This document shows positions 1-10,007 of a stretch of DNA of 64,000 nt, one piece after another. A program made the position numbers and the translations under genes. Under the pieces are notes generated by a model. It did no database searches, had not been told where the DNA came from, and saw only the letters and a program-made list of their open reading frames with translations. This stretch comes from Curtobacterium sp. MCBD17_035 (lineage in GTDB: Bacteria > Actinomycetota > Actinomycetes > Actinomycetales > Microbacteriaceae): positions 868,001 through 932,000 of the forward strand of contig NZ_CP126279.1 of assembly GCF_003234815.2 (NCBI RefSeq), written 5' to 3'. The number at the start of each line of letters is the position of its first letter. The stretch's first letter is position 1.

Positions 1-632
1 AGGATGGCCCGCAGCGTCGGGAACATGATGAGGATCACGAGGACGATCACGACGTAGTTGACGAGCACGATGAGCCAGGAGAACGGGAGGACCGCCTGGC
101 CGATCCGATGTCCGCGTTCGCCGAGGTTCCCCCGCGCCAGGTTCCAGCACGTGAACACCCAGAACATCGGGATCGTCATGGACCAGACGAGCATGCACCA
201 GGGGCAGAGCGCACCGATCGACCACACCGTCTGCGTGAAGAGCCACGTCACGAACACCCAGGCCAGGAACACCCCGGCGTTGAACGCCACCCAGAACCAG
301 CGGGCCGCGACGACGCCGGCCAACAGCATCACCGCGACGGCGATCGGTGCCACGAACCCCGAGACGCCGAGGATCGGGTTCGGGAACCCGAACAGATGTG
401 CCTGGTGGCTCGCCATGACGTTCGAGCAGCTGATGAAGGGGTTGACGTCGCATCCCAGTGCCTGCTTGGGGTGTTCCAGCAGTTGGTACTCGTCGACGAC
501 GAGCCGGAAGGCGCCGTACAACCCGCCCGCCCCGGTGACGAGGAGGAACACGGCCATGGCCACGGGTGGACGACGGAGGGCTTCGCGGGACGTCACGAGC
601 GCCATCATCGCATGCACGTTCGGCGTTCCCAT
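1..632 (-). CDS. vitamin K epoxide reductase (VKOR) family protein, 3' end outside window
   Basis: Integral membrane thiol oxidoreductase of the bacterial VKOR family, which re-oxidises DsbA-like proteins and so supports disulfide formation outside the cytoplasm. The reading frame from ATG at 632 stays open to base 1 and shows the family hallmarks: an N-terminal membrane helix, the loop motif CDVNPFISC followed by FGFPNPILGV, and the redox-active LCPWCM in a later helix. The last visible residues are a hydrophobic segment, so only a few C-terminal residues should be missing. A second ATG pair eight codons downstream (MMALVTS) is an alternative start; neither has a clear Shine-Dalgarno sequence. 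It is transcribed divergently from rne. The family assignment is solid; the quinone or menaquinone partner cannot be seen here. Confidence 0.9.
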   Translation of the reverse strand, partial: MGTPNVHAMMALVTSREALRRPPVAMAVFLLVTGAGGLYGAFRLVVDEYQLLEHPKQALGCDVNPFISCSNVMASHQAHLFGFPNPILGVSGFVAPIAVAVMLLAGVVAARWFWVAFNAGVFLAWVFVTWLFTQTVWSIGALCPWCMLVWSMTIPMFWVFTCWNLARGNLGERGHRIGQAVLPFSWLIVLVNYVVIVLVILIMFPTLRAI

Positions 633-866
633 GGGCGGGCGTGCGATAATCGATGGGTCGACGGTCCCGTACCGCCGATGACGAAGAGCTTTCCGGGCCC
701 GGTGCCCGGACAACGAAGCGCCGTGAGAGGGCGCGCGCGACCGTGGTGCTGCCCCGTACGGAGCGGCACCGGCCGCTTGGAGCGAGCGCGGGGGCGTAGT
801 CGCCGCCCGCCGAGGATTCCCGCCGGTCACATGCTGACCAGGCCGGGCTGAGGAGTGCACCAGTCG

Positions 867-3857
867 ATGGTGGAGCAGAACGACAACAACAACGAAGACG
901 GTACGAAGCGCCGCGGGCGCCTGTTCGGCAGCCGCCGGGCACGGTCCCACGGACCGGACGACCACGTCGCCGACCGGGAGGCCCGGGCGACGCCCGTCAC
1001 GCCGCCCGCGTCCGACGCGGAGGACCCCGGCGAGCTCTCGGCACCGGTGGCGTCGATCGACGCCCCGGACGCCGCGCGCGTCGTCGTCGACGAGGGCGAC
1101 TCGGTGACCTCCGCGGTCGACGAGGCCGCGCAGGTGACGACGGTGATCGACGAGGCCGCGCAGGTGACGACGGTGGTCGACGAGGCCGTGTCGGTGACGA
1201 CGATGGTCGACGCGGTCGCGACGGCGACGGAGGCGGTGCCCCTCGGCCTCGCTGAGGACACGGCAGCCGACCTCGCCCCGGAGGCGACGGGGTCGGTTGT
1301 CACCGATCTGCCGGATGCGGAGCCCACCGGCGCCGGGCAGCCGGAGGCCGAGCCGTCGACGGCTGAGGAGTCCGCGGGCGAACCCGCCCCGACGTACCCG
1401 GTCGCGACGAGCACGACGAGCCTCATCTTCCATGCGCCCGTGCTGCCGGACCTGCCCGAGCGGTTCCAGCCGGACGACGAGCCGGACCGCGACCGCGACC
1501 GCGACCGTGACCGCGACCGTGACCGCGACCTCGTCGAGTCGCCGAGCACCCGCCGTCGATCGCGTCGTCGCGGGGCCGCCGCGCAGGACGACCAGCAGGC
1601 CGACGACTCGGGCGTGCAGCAGCAGCGGCAGCCCAAGCAGAAGCGCGAGCCGGAGCTCATCACCGAGCCGCAGCGCATCAAGGGGTCGACCCGGCTCGAG
1701 GCGAAGAAGCAGCGTCGCCGTGACGGCCGTGACGCCGGTCGCCGCCGTCAGGTCATCACCGAGGACGAGTTCCTCGCCCGCCGCGAGAGCGTCGACCGCC
1801 AGATGATCGTCCGCTCGCAGGCGGACCGCATCGAGATCGGCGTGCTCGAGGACGGCGTCCTCGCGGAGCACTACGTCACGAAGAACCACAACGTCTCGCT
1901 CATCGGGAACGTCTACCTCGGCAAGGTGCAGAACGTGTTGCCGAGCATGGAGGCCGCGTTCGTGGACATCGGCCGCGGGCGGAACGCGGTGCTGTACTCG
2001 GGCGAGGTCGACTGGGACTCCGTCGAGACGGGCAACCAGCCCCGCCGCATCGAGCTCGCGCTCAAGCCCGGCGACAAGGTCCTCGTGCAGGTGACGAAGG
2101 ACCCGGTCGGCCACAAGGGCGCCCGCCTGACGAGCCAGATCTCGCTCCCGGGGCGCTACCTGGTCTACGTGCCGAACGGCTCGATGAACGGGATCTCGCG
2201 CAAGCTGCCCGACACCGAGCGCGCGCGCCTCAAGAAGATCCTCAAGGAGGTCCTGCCGGAGCACGCGGGTGTCATCGTGCGCACCGCGGCCGAGGGAGCG
2301 ACCGAGGAGCAGCTCACGCGCGACGTCACCCGGCTCACGAGCCAGTGGGAGGTGATCCAGAACAAGGTGCAGAACGGCCAGGCGCCGGTGCTGCTCCACA
2401 GCGAGCCCGACCTCCTCGTCAAGATCGTGCGCGACGTCTTCAACGAGGACTTCTCGAAGCTGATCATCGACGGTGATGCCGCCCGCGCCGTCATCGACGA
2501 GTACCTCTCCGCGGTGGCGCCGGACCTCAAGGACCGCGTCGAGCTCTACGAGGGCCCCGACTCGTTCGAGGAGCACCGGCTCAACGAGCAGATCGAGAAG
2601 GCTCTGGACCGCAAGGTCTGGCTGCCGTCCGGCGGCTCACTGGTGATCGACCGTACCGAGGCGATGACCGTGGTCGACGTCAACACGGGCAAGTTCGTCG
2701 GGTCCGGGGGCAACCTCGAGGAGACCGTCACGAAGAACAACCTCGAGGCGGCCGAGGAGATCGTGCGTCAGCTCCGACTGCGCGACATCGGCGGCATCAT
2801 TGTGGTCGACTTCATCGACATGGTGCTCGAGTCCAACCGCGATCTCGTGCTCCGCCGTCTCGTCGAGTGCCTGAGCCGTGACCGGACGAAGCACCAGGTC
2901 GCCGAGGTCACCTCGCTCGGCCTCGTGCAGATGACCCGCAAGAAGATCGGCGTCGGCCTGCAGGAGTCGTTCGCCGAGGTGAACGCCAAGGTCAACGACA
3001 ACACGAACGAGTCCTCGCCGAAGGGTGGCCGGAGCGGTCGCAAGGGCCGGGGCAACGGCGGTGGCCAGGGCAACGGCAACGGCAGCGGCAACGGCAGCGG
3101 CAACGGCCAGCAGTCGTCGCAGCAGGCGCACCAGATCACCGAGGACGTCAAGAACGCACTCTCGCGGATCGCCGCATCGACCATCCCGCACGACGACGCC
3201 GCTGCCACGGCCGCGAGCGGCACCGCGCCGACGAGCGCGAGCCAGCTCGAGGAGGCTCTGGACAGCGCCAGCGGAGCCACACCGGGTGAGGCCGACGCCG
3301 GTACGGGGACGACGCGATCGCAGCGCCGCTCCCGTCGCGGGGACCGGAACGAGCGCGGCGATCGGAACGAGCGTGCCGACCGGAACGAGCGTGCCGACCG
3401 GGAGGAGCGCACCGAGCGCACCGAGCACGCTCCGTCCGCCGACGCGACCGTGGAGCAGCCGACCGAGGTGACACGGCAGCAGCCCGCAGCGCCGCACGAA
3501 CCGGCGACGCCCGAACCGGTGTCGGCGACCCGTGAGCCGGCGTCGACGGGGTCTCGTCGGGTGAGCACGACGGCGACCGTGTCCCCGACCGAGTCCGTCG
3601 CGATCCTCGACATCCCGCTCTCCGCGGCGCCGGTCCGGCAGCCCCGGCCGGTGAGCACCGAGGCGGCCGAGTCCCTCCTGGACTCCGTCCTCCAGGCGCT
3701 CCCCGAGCCGAAGCAGCCCGGCCAGGGGCGCAACCGGTCCCGCAGGGTGACGTCGGGGAGCATCAGCGCACCCGCGACGACCAGCGGCGCAACCGACGCC
3801 GGCGGTGCTGACGACGCGGGCGACCCCGACGGCGGGCCGGTCATCCTCGGGCGGTGA
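867..3857 (+). CDS. rne: ribonuclease E/G, lacking the zinc-link cysteines
   Basis: Endoribonuclease of the RNase E/G family, which starts mRNA decay and matures rRNA and tRNA. The start chosen is ATG at 867, with AGGAG at 851-855; a GTG at 855 lies inside that ribosome binding site. The N-terminal ~300 residues are acidic and disordered, with repeats of the type AAQVTTVVDE and an Arg-Asp run. The catalytic core follows: an S1-like RNA-binding part near residues 350-430, then DVNTGKFVG near 600 and GGIIVVDFIDM near 645, which carry the magnesium-binding aspartates. After MTRKKIGVGLQESF the family normally has a CxxC zinc-link motif; here the frame runs directly into Asn/Gly/Ser-rich sequence with no cysteine. 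The C-terminal ~300 residues are disordered and Arg-rich (RNER repeats), probably RNA or protein contacts. The upstream gap of 234 bp suggests a long leader. Confidence 0.95.
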   Translation: MVEQNDNNNEDGTKRRGRLFGSRRARSHGPDDHVADREARATPVTPPASDAEDPGELSAPVASIDAPDAARVVVDEGDSVTSAVDEAAQVTTVIDEAAQVTTVVDEAVSVTTMVDAVATATEAVPLGLAEDTAADLAPEATGSVVTDLPDAEPTGAGQPEAEPSTAEESAGEPAPTYPVATSTTSLIFHAPVLPDLPERFQPDDEPDRDRDRDRDRDRDRDLVESPSTRRRSRRRGAAAQDDQQADDSGVQQQRQPKQKREPELITEPQRIKGSTRLEAKKQRRRDGRDAGRRRQVITEDEFLARRESVDRQMIVRSQADRIEIGVLEDGVLAEHYVTKNHNVSLIGNVYLGKVQNVLPSMEAAFVDIGRGRNAVLYSGEVDWDSVETGNQPRRIELALKPGDKVLVQVTKDPVGHKGARLTSQISLPGRYLVYVPNGSMNGISRKLPDTERARLKKILKEVLPEHAGVIVRTAAEGATEEQLTRDVTRLTSQWEVIQNKVQNGQAPVLLHSEPDLLVKIVRDVFNEDFSKLIIDGDAARAVIDEYLSAVAPDLKDRVELYEGPDSFEEHRLNEQIEKALDRKVWLPSGGSLVIDRTEAMTVVDVNTGKFVGSGGNLEETVTKNNLEAAEEIVRQLRLRDIGGIIVVDFIDMVLESNRDLVLRRLVECLSRDRTKHQVAEVTSLGLVQMTRKKIGVGLQESFAEVNAKVNDNTNESSPKGGRSGRKGRGNGGGQGNGNGSGNGSGNGQQSSQQAHQITEDVKNALSRIAASTIPHDDAAATAASGTAPTSASQLEEALDSASGATPGEADAGTGTTRSQRRSRRGDRNERGDRNERADRNERADREERTERTEHAPSADATVEQPTEVTRQQPAAPHEPATPEPVSATREPASTGSRRVSTTATVSPTESVAILDIPLSAAPVRQPRPVSTEAAESLLDSVLQALPEPKQPGQGRNRSRRVTSGSISAPATTSGATDAGGADDAGDPDGGPVILGR
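1485..1530 (+). repeat. in-frame hexanucleotide repeat (GACCGC/GACCGT)n in rne
   Basis: Nearly eight consecutive 6-bp units encode alternating Arg-Asp in the disordered N-terminal extension of RNase E/G. Because the unit is a multiple of three, changes in copy number would alter length but not frame. Confidence 0.9.
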
Positions 3858-3877
3858 CCGCAGCGCGGGACTGAGCC

Positions 3878-3890
3878 CGGGCCTCCCGGC
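3878..3890. repeat. intergenic CGGGCCTCCCGG-type palindromic motif
   Basis: One of several short intergenic copies of a CGGGCCTCCCG / CGGGAGGCCCG motif in this window. It lies between the rne stop codon and its terminator hairpin. Confidence 0.6.
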
Positions 3891-3910
3891 AGACGGCCGA
3901 CGCGGCCGAT

Positions 3911-3953
3911 GACGAACGCGACCTCCCCCCGACGGGGCGGGGTCGCGTTCGTC
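3911..3953 (+). terminator. intrinsic terminator after rne
   Basis: A 13-bp perfect stem (GACGAACGCGACC at 3911-3923 pairing with 3941-3953) closes a 17-nt loop. It sits 53 bp after the rne stop. There is only a short T-rich tail, as is usual in GC-rich actinobacteria. Confidence 0.85.
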
Positions 3954-4032
3954 GTTCCGCGGTAGCGTTTCCTGACCGTCGACCGGTGCCGCGTGCCGCG
4001 GCCGCCCACCGCCACCGCAGAGGAGAGCCCGC

Positions 4033-5097
4033 GTGTCCGATCCGACCGACGACCACCAGCAGCCGGTCGGGGGAGCGCCCGGGTTCCCGAGAGACGGCCG
4101 TGCCGCGTCCCAGGGTGACCACCACCGGATGCCGGGCGCGGCCGGCCCCGCGCCGTCGTGGGCGTCCGTACCGGGTCCGTCGGTTCCGGGTCCGTCGGTT
4201 CCGCGAGTACCCGGCCCCGGCATCGGGCTCCCGGGCGCCGTTCCCGCATGGCGGAGGAGCAGCCCCACGAGTGTGTTCGCTCGGGAGCGCTCGGGAGCTG
4301 GAGTCGCCGCCGCGGCGCTCGCCATCGCGGTGGTCGCGGCGGTCCTGCTCGTGTCGTCCCTGTCCGAGTTCCTCGGCACCCTGTCCTACGCGGGCGCGAT
4401 GGACTTCGGCGACGAGGGCTTCACCGGCACGCCGCTCGGGTACTTCCTCGTCACGTGGCTGCTCGACCCACTGGCGTTCTACGTCGTCGCGTTCGTCGTC
4501 CTCGCGTTCCTGACCCCGGTGACGCGACGGAGTCCACTGCCGACGATCGTGCTCCGGGCGATCGTCGCCGGGGCGGCGGGGACCGTGGGCATCATGGTCG
4601 TCGGCGTGTTCGAGGGCTTCGTCCACGCGGTGAGCGAGCTCGACTGGACCTACCTGCTCACCGACATCCTGACGGACCCCGTGTCCCGCGGCGTCGAGTA
4701 CACGGCGCTCACCGTCACGGCCTGCACGCTCGTCTGGTTGTGGTCCGGACGTCCAGGGCGACGAGGCCGCACCGGCCGTCCGGGGATGCCGGGCATGGTC
4801 CCGCCGGCCGACGCCGTGCCGGTGGCCACGATCCCGCCGCAGGCGCCAGCCTGGCATGCGGCTGCTCCGCGCCCGGGTGCGTCGCAGCCGGGAGGCGCGT
4901 GGCCGACGGGTGCGTCGCAGCCGGGGAGCGCGTGGCCGACGGGTGCGTCGCAGCCGGGAGGCGCGTGGCCGACGGGCGCAGCGCAGCCGGGAGGCGCGTG
5001 GACGGCCGATGCGTCCCGGTCGGGAGGCCCGTGGCCGACGGGGACGTCGGTTCCCGAGGAGTGGCGTGCGACCGACGAGGTCGACCGGGACCGCTGA
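4033..5097 (+). CDS. four-helix membrane protein with repetitive Pro/Gly/Trp-rich tail
   Basis: I do not recognise the function. GTG at 4033 is preceded by AGAGGAG with good spacing. The 354-residue product has a Pro/Gly-rich N-terminal ~80 residues, then four hydrophobic helices (around residues 95-118, 134-157, 174-195 and 215-235), then a tail built from five copies of an 11-residue unit of the type [11 protein letters not shown]. The layout resembles uncharacterised actinobacterial membrane proteins with low-complexity tails on one face of the membrane. It stands alone between the rne terminator and a convergent DUF4031 gene. The repeats make the exact tail length liable to vary between strains. 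Confidence 0.8.
   Translation: MSDPTDDHQQPVGGAPGFPRDGRAASQGDHHRMPGAAGPAPSWASVPGPSVPGPSVPRVPGPGIGLPGAVPAWRRSSPTSVFARERSGAGVAAAALAIAVVAAVLLVSSLSEFLGTLSYAGAMDFGDEGFTGTPLGYFLVTWLLDPLAFYVVAFVVLAFLTPVTRRSPLPTIVLRAIVAGAAGTVGIMVVGVFEGFVHAVSELDWTYLLTDILTDPVSRGVEYTALTVTACTLVWLWSGRPGRRGRTGRPGMPGMVPPADAVPVATIPPQAPAWHAAAPRPGASQPGGAWPTGASQPGSAWPTGASQPGGAWPTGAAQPGGAWTADASRSGGPWPTGTSVPEEWRATDEVDRDR
4876..5040 (+). repeat. five tandem 33-bp units inside the membrane-protein gene
   Basis: Units begin at 4876, 4909, 4942, 4975 and 5008. The first three are almost identical in DNA, the last two diverged. Each encodes an 11-residue repeat ([11 protein letters not shown] and variants). Confidence 0.9.
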
Positions 5098-5114
5098 GGC
5101 GCCCGGGCAGCGGG

Positions 5115-5390
5115 TCAGTGCCCGGAGCGCTTGTCGCGCTGCGGGACCCGGAGTCCGCTCGCGATGAGCCGGAGGACGAGTTCCCGGCCGGACACGGCGA
5201 GGGCCCCCAGCGCGACGAGTTCGTCGTGCCGGGCCGCGGGGACGTCGTAGTGGTCGTGGTCGAACGCGCGGCGGGGCAGGCCGGCGCGGGCCGCGAAGGC
5301 GTGGAGCTCGTCGTAGGACTCGTCGCTCACCAGGTGCGACCAGACCGTGTCGTGCGCGGGCCAGACGGGAGGGTCGATGAGCACGGTCAC
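5115..5390 (-). CDS. DUF4031 domain-containing protein
   Basis: Small (91 residues) protein of the DUF4031 family, common in Actinobacteria and without an established function. The recognisable family core begins [22 protein letters not shown] and continues with [21 protein letters not shown] place the start at GTG 5390 because the conserved N-terminus begins exactly there, and because TAGGCT (minus strand, 5398-5403) lies 7 nt upstream, the spacing seen before many leaderless starts in this window; an upstream in-frame ATG at 5438 would add a basic unconserved stretch. It converges on the membrane-protein gene and diverges from rplU. Confidence 0.8.
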   Translation of the reverse strand: MTVLIDPPVWPAHDTVWSHLVSDESYDELHAFAARAGLPRRAFDHDHYDVPAARHDELVALGALAVSGRELVLRLIASGLRVPQRDKRSGH

Positions 5391-5418
5391 CCGGAGGAGC
5401 CTACGGCGTGGCGCGCGT

Positions 5419-5448
5419 TTGACCGGACCGGGAGCCATCGAGTACCCT
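5419..5448 (+). promoter_or_regulatory. promoter of rplU-rpmA
   Basis: TTGACC at 5419-5424 and TACCCT at 5443-5448 are separated by 18 bp, a good housekeeping-sigma promoter. It implies a leader of about 90 nt before rplU, which could carry the usual ribosomal-protein regulatory structure; I could not identify a known leader fold by eye. Confidence 0.7.
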
Positions 5449-5543
5449 TGGTTGTTGGTGTCCGCGAGGCCTCATGCCCGCGTCGACCGCGTCGGCGACG
5501 GCACCGCAGACTTCCCTCCAGCAGAGTACGTAAGGAATTCCAC

Positions 5544-5852
5544 GTGGTTTACGCAGTTGTGCGCGCCGGCGGCCGTCAGGAAAAGGTCGAGGTCGGCACC
5601 GTCCTGAACATCGACCGCATCAAGGGCGACGAGAACGGCACCATCCAGCTCGCGCCGGTGCTCCTCGTGGACGGCGACAAGGTCACCTCCGCGGCGAGTG
5701 ACCTCGCCGGCGTGACGGTCACCGCCGAGGTCCTGAACGACCTCCGCGGCCCGAAGATCGTCATCCAGAAGTTCAAGAACAAGACCGGGTACAAGAAGCG
5801 TCAGGGCCACCGCTCGGAGCTCACCCGCGTCAAGATCACCAAGATCGCGTAA
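5544..5852 (+). CDS. rplU: 50S ribosomal protein L21
   Basis: Ribosomal protein L21 of the large subunit, 102 residues, the usual bacterial length. The start [18 protein letters not shown] and the end [19 protein letters not shown] are typical. Translation starts at GTG 5544, with AAGGA at 5532-5536 as ribosome binding site. It is followed 12 bp later by rpmA; the rplU-rpmA-obgE order is conserved widely in bacteria. A promoter with a good -35 and -10 lies about 100 bp upstream. Confidence 0.98.
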   Translation: MVYAVVRAGGRQEKVEVGTVLNIDRIKGDENGTIQLAPVLLVDGDKVTSAASDLAGVTVTAEVLNDLRGPKIVIQKFKNKTGYKKRQGHRSELTRVKITKIA

Positions 5853-5864
5853 GGCGGAAGAACA

Positions 5865-6116
5865 ATGGCACACAAGAAGGGTGCGAGCTCCACTCGCAAC
5901 GGTCGTGACTCGAACGCGCAGCGCCTCGGCGTGAAGCGCTTCGGCGGACAGGTCGTCAACGCGGGCGAGATCATCCTCCGCCAGCGTGGCACCCACTTCC
6001 ACCCGGGCGCCAACGTCGGCCGTGGCGGCGACGACACGCTCTTCGCGCTCACCGCGGGCGCCGTCGAGTTCGGCACCAAGGGCGGCCGCAAGGTCGTCAA
6101 CATCGTCAACGCCTGA
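5865..6116 (+). CDS. rpmA: 50S ribosomal protein L27
   Basis: Ribosomal protein L27, whose N-terminal tail reaches the peptidyl-transferase centre. The product is 83 residues and begins [20 protein letters not shown], with no N-terminal extension needing protease cleavage as found in Firmicutes. A GGAAG ribosome binding site precedes the ATG. It forms an operon with rplU and is followed by a strong terminator, so the downstream obgE must rely on its own promoter or on read-through. Confidence 0.98.
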   Translation: MAHKKGASSTRNGRDSNAQRLGVKRFGGQVVNAGEIILRQRGTHFHPGANVGRGGDDTLFALTAGAVEFGTKGGRKVVNIVNA

Positions 6117-6139
6117 TCGCACGACGACACACCCCACGA

Positions 6140-6166
6140 GAAGGGCGGGCCGAGTGCCCGCCCTTC
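6140..6166 (+). terminator. terminator after rpmA
   Basis: An 11-bp perfect GC-rich stem (GAAGGGCGGGC, 6140-6150, with 6156-6166) and 5-nt loop, followed by a pyrimidine-rich tail. It separates rplU-rpmA from obgE. Confidence 0.9.
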
Positions 6167-6232
6167 TTCGCTTTCCCGCCGGGTGCGGCGCCCTCGGTCC
6201 GGCGCCCCTGGCACCAGCTCCGTGAGGACACC

Positions 6233-7756
6233 ATGGCCACCTTCGTCGACCACGTCACCCTGCACCTGACCGCGGGCAACGGCGGCAACGGCTGCGTCTC
6301 GGTCCGCCGCGAGAAGTTCAAGCCCCTCGCCGGGCCCGACGGCGGCAACGGCGGGAACGGCGGGGACATCGTCCTCGTCAGCGACCCCCAGGTCACGACC
6401 CTGCTCGGGTACCACCGGTCGCCCCACCGCTCCAGCCGGAACGGACAGCCCGGCATGGGTGACATGCGCAGCGGCACGAGCGGCGAGGAGCTCGACCTCC
6501 CGGTGCCCGTCGGCACCGTCGTGTACGACGAGCGCGGCGAGCAGATCGCCGACATGGACCGCCCGGGGATGCGCGTCGTCGTCGCGCAGGGCGGTCAGGG
6601 TGGCCTCGGCAACGCCGCCCTCGCCACACCGAAGCGCAAGGCCCCCGGGTTCGCGCTCCTCGGCACGCTCGGCGAGACCGGGGACGTCCGGCTCGAACTC
6701 AAGACCGTGGCCGACGTCGCCCTGGTCGGGTTCCCGTCCGCGGGCAAGTCGAGCCTGATCGCCGCGATCTCCGCCGCCAAGCCGAAGATCGCCGACTACC
6801 CCTTCACGACGCTCACCCCGAACCTCGGCGTCGTCGAGTCGGGATCGGTCCGGTTCACCGTCGCCGACGTCCCCGGCCTCATCGAGGGGGCGTCGGAGGG
6901 TCGCGGACTCGGCCTCGAGTTCCTCCGGCACGTCGAGCGGTGCAGCGCCCTGCTGCACGTGATCGACTGCGCGACGCTCGACCCCGGCCGTGACCCGATC
7001 AGCGACCTCGACGTCATCCTCCGCGAACTCGAGCGGTACCCCGTGCCGGCCGGTCAGACACCGCTGCTCGAGCGTCCCCAGCTCGTCGCCCTCAACAAGA
7101 TCGACGTCCCCGACGCCCGCGAGCTCGCCGAGTTCGTGCGGCCGGAGCTCGAGTCGCGGGGCTACCGCGTGTTCGAGATCTCGACCGCGTCGCACGCTGG
7201 ACTCCGTGAGCTGACCTTCGCCCTCGCGGACATCGTCGAACAGGCCCGGGTCACGCAGGCCACCCAGCCCGAGCCTGAGCGGATCGTGCTCCGTCCCCGG
7301 GCGGTCGACCAGACCGAGTACACCGTCCGCGCCGAGGGTGGCGAGGAGCACCGGTTCTACCGGATCCGCGGGGCGAAGCCCGAGCGCTGGGTGCAGCAGA
7401 CGGACTTCGACAACGAGGAAGCCATCGGCTACCTGGCGGACCGACTCGCCAAGCTCGGCGTCGAGGACGACCTCTTCAAGGCCGGCGCGGTGGCCGGTTC
7501 GACCGTCGTGATCGGCGGGGACGGCGGCATGGTCTTCGACTGGGAGCCGACACTCACCTCGACCGCCGAGCTCATCACGAGCGCACGCGGCACGGACTCC
7601 CGCCTCGACCTCAACCCCCGCCCGACCCGCGGTCAGCGCCGTGCGGAGTACTTCGAGCGCATGGACGCCAAGGCCGAGGCGCGCGCCGAGCTCGAGCGCG
7701 AGCGCGTCGCCGGACTCTGGGCGGGCGACGACGACACCGAGCCGGACGCCGACTGA
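6233..7756 (+). CDS. obgE: GTPase Obg/CgtA
   Basis: Ribosome-associated GTPase needed for 50S assembly and linked to growth control. It has the three Obg parts in order: the glycine-rich Obg fold (residues 1-158, with repeated NGGNGG), the G domain (P-loop GFPSAGKSS at 166-174, [13 protein letters not shown]) and a C-terminal OCT domain containing [18 protein letters not shown]. The length of 507 residues fits actinobacterial Obg, including a charged C-terminal tail. ATG 6233 follows a modest purine stretch (GTGAGGA). It lies downstream of rpmA, the conserved context. Confidence 0.97.
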   Translation: MATFVDHVTLHLTAGNGGNGCVSVRREKFKPLAGPDGGNGGNGGDIVLVSDPQVTTLLGYHRSPHRSSRNGQPGMGDMRSGTSGEELDLPVPVGTVVYDERGEQIADMDRPGMRVVVAQGGQGGLGNAALATPKRKAPGFALLGTLGETGDVRLELKTVADVALVGFPSAGKSSLIAAISAAKPKIADYPFTTLTPNLGVVESGSVRFTVADVPGLIEGASEGRGLGLEFLRHVERCSALLHVIDCATLDPGRDPISDLDVILRELERYPVPAGQTPLLERPQLVALNKIDVPDARELAEFVRPELESRGYRVFEISTASHAGLRELTFALADIVEQARVTQATQPEPERIVLRPRAVDQTEYTVRAEGGEEHRFYRIRGAKPERWVQQTDFDNEEAIGYLADRLAKLGVEDDLFKAGAVAGSTVVIGGDGGMVFDWEPTLTSTAELITSARGTDSRLDLNPRPTRGQRRAEYFERMDAKAEARAELERERVAGLWAGDDDTEPDAD

Positions 7757-7820
7757 CCGACCACGCCCGCCCCGAGCACCCGGCAGGACCACGAACCGAC
7801 ACGACAGGAGTGCCGCAGCG

Positions 7821-8642
7821 ATGACCGACAGCACGACCACGCGCGCGGAGCCGACGCCCGTCCGGACCCGTGCCGACGTCCCGACCGCGCGCCGGATCGT
7901 CGTCAAGGTCGGCTCGTCCTCGATCAGCGGGGAGAACGCCGGGCAGATCGAACCCCTCGTCGACGCCCTCGCCGCCGCGCACGGCCGGGGCACCGAGGTC
8001 GTGCTCGTGTCGTCCGGGGCGATCGCGACCGGGTTCCCGTACCTGGCGCTCGACGCCCGCCCCGACGACCTCGCGACGCAGCAGGCCGCCGCGGCCGTCG
8101 GGCAGAACGTCCTGGTGTACCGGTACCAGCGGAGCCTGCGCCGGTACGAGATCGTCGCCGGTCAGGTGCTCCTGACCGCCGGGGACCTGCAGAACCCCAC
8201 GCACCGGGTCAACGCGCAGCGGGCGATGGACCGCCTGCTCGCGCTCCGGATCCTGCCGATCGTCAACGAGAACGACACCGTCGCCACGCACGAGATCCGG
8301 TTCGGGGACAACGACCGGTTGGCCGCCCTCGTCGCGCGGTTGCTCCGTGCCGACGTCCTCGTCCTCCTCTCGGACGTCGACGCGCTCTACACGAAGCCGC
8401 CGGAGCAGCCCGGCGCCGAGCGGATCGCGGAGGTCCCGTTCGGTGACGACCTCGCGGGCGTCACGTTCGGTTCGGTCGGCGTCGCAGGCGTGGGGACGGG
8501 GGGCGCGGGGACGAAGGTCGCGGCCGCCCGCCTCGCGGCCGAGGCCGGCACGAGCGTCCTCGTCACCGCGACCGCGCTCGTCGACCGCGCGCTCACGGGT
8601 GACGCGATCGGGACCTGGTTCGCCGCCGGACCACAGGCGTAG
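7821..8642 (+). CDS. proB: glutamate 5-kinase
   Basis: Phosphorylates glutamate to glutamyl-5-phosphate, the first step of proline synthesis. The amino-acid-kinase fold is complete: RIVVKVGSSSI near residue 25, VLVSSGAIATG, IVNENDTVATHEIRFGDND, and GVGTGGAGTKVAAARLA. The product is 273 residues and ends after the kinase domain, so it lacks the C-terminal PUA domain of the Escherichia coli enzyme; short forms are known. ATG 7821 is preceded by AGGAG at 7806-7810. It lies 64 bp after obgE and 51 bp before proA, whose own leaderless promoter occupies that gap. Confidence 0.96.
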   Translation: MTDSTTTRAEPTPVRTRADVPTARRIVVKVGSSSISGENAGQIEPLVDALAAAHGRGTEVVLVSSGAIATGFPYLALDARPDDLATQQAAAAVGQNVLVYRYQRSLRRYEIVAGQVLLTAGDLQNPTHRVNAQRAMDRLLALRILPIVNENDTVATHEIRFGDNDRLAALVARLLRADVLVLLSDVDALYTKPPEQPGAERIAEVPFGDDLAGVTFGSVGVAGVGTGGAGTKVAAARLAAEAGTSVLVTATALVDRALTGDAIGTWFAAGPQA

Positions 8643-8693
8643 CGCGGGTCGGTGGCACCGCCTCCCGTCGGCCGCTCCGTCTACAATCCGGGT

Positions 8694-9959
8694 ATGGCAA
8701 CCACCGCCGTCCGCCCCACGCTCGTCGACAAGCTCGTCGCTGCGCGCGCGGCCTCACCGGCCCTCGTGACGGCGACCGCCGACGTCAAGAACGCCGCGCT
8801 CGGCGCGATCGCGGCGGCCGTGCGGTCGGCCACCGACGAGATCGTCGCGGCCAACGCCCACGACCTCGAAGCGGGGGAGCAGGGCGGGCTCGCGCCGGGC
8901 CTCCTGGACCGCCTGCGGCTGGACCCCACGCGGATCGAGGCGCTGGCGTCCGCCGTCGAGCACGTCGCCACGCTGACCGACCCCGTCGGGCAGACCGTGC
9001 GCGGCTCGACCCTGCCGAACGGACTCCAGCTGACCGAGGTCCGCGTGCCGTTCGGGGTCGTCGGGGCGATCTACGAGGCACGGCCGAACGTCACCGTGGA
9101 CATCGCCAGCCTCGCGCTCAAGAGCGGCAACGCGGTCGTGCTCCGCGGCGGCTCGGCGGCCGCCCGGACGAACGCCGTGCTCGTCGAGCGCATCCAGGAC
9201 GCCGTGGCCACGGTGGGGCTGCCCGGCGCGCTCGTGCAGACCATCGACGAGTTCGGCCGCGACGGCGCGACGGAGCTCATGCGGGCGCGGGGGCTGGTCG
9301 ACGTCCTCGTGCCTCGCGGCAGCGCCGGCCTCATCCAGACCGTCGTCACGGAGTCGCAGGTCCCGGTGATCGAGACCGGTGCGGGCGTCGTCCACGTGTT
9401 CCTGGACGCGTCGGCGCCCGAGGACTGGTCGGTCGACATCGTGCTCAACAGCAAGGTGCAGCGTCCGAGCGTCTGCAACGCCCTCGAGACGCTGCTCGTG
9501 CACCAGGACGCCGCACCGCGCCTCCTGCCCGTGGTGGCGGCGCGCCTCCTGGAGGCGGGGGTCACCCTGCGCGGTGACGACGCGACCCGCGCGCTCGTCC
9601 CGCAGGCGGTCCCCGTGACCGAGGAGGACTGGGGCACCGAATCGATGGCGCTCGACCTGTCCGTCCGGGTCGTGCCCGACCTCGACGCCGCGATCGCGCA
9701 CATCGCCCGGTGGTCCACCCAGCACACGGAGTCGATCGTCACGAACGACCTCCGCAACGCGGACCGGTTCCTCGCCGAGGTCGATTCCGCAGTCGTCATG
9801 GTGAACGCCTCCACGCGGTTCACCGACGGCGGTGAGTTCGGGTTCGGGGCCGAGGTCGGGATCTCGACGCAGAAGCTGCACGCGCGAGGGCCGATGGGGC
9901 TGCCGGAGCTCACGAGCACGAAGTGGATCGTGCGCGGACACGGTCAGGTGCGCGGCTAG
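8694..9959 (+). CDS. proA: glutamate-5-semialdehyde dehydrogenase (gamma-glutamyl phosphate reductase)
   Basis: NADPH-dependent reduction of glutamyl-5-phosphate to the semialdehyde, the second step of proline synthesis. The 421-residue product has the aldehyde-dehydrogenase fold, with the catalytic cysteine at about residue 261 in [11 protein letters not shown] and the [23 protein letters not shown] nucleotide-binding region. The start is ATG 8694, only 6 nt after a near-consensus -10 box TACAAT (8682-8687), so the mRNA is probably leaderless; no Shine-Dalgarno is present. Its own promoter downstream of proB allows separate control of the two genes. Confidence 0.96.
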   Translation: MATTAVRPTLVDKLVAARAASPALVTATADVKNAALGAIAAAVRSATDEIVAANAHDLEAGEQGGLAPGLLDRLRLDPTRIEALASAVEHVATLTDPVGQTVRGSTLPNGLQLTEVRVPFGVVGAIYEARPNVTVDIASLALKSGNAVVLRGGSAAARTNAVLVERIQDAVATVGLPGALVQTIDEFGRDGATELMRARGLVDVLVPRGSAGLIQTVVTESQVPVIETGAGVVHVFLDASAPEDWSVDIVLNSKVQRPSVCNALETLLVHQDAAPRLLPVVAARLLEAGVTLRGDDATRALVPQAVPVTEEDWGTESMALDLSVRVVPDLDAAIAHIARWSTQHTESIVTNDLRNADRFLAEVDSAVVMVNASTRFTDGGEFGFGAEVGISTQKLHARGPMGLPELTSTKWIVRGHGQVRG

Positions 9960-10007
9960 ACTGGGGCGCGGCCACCGCCACACCCCATCGGAATGATCGG
10001 AGCGCCC

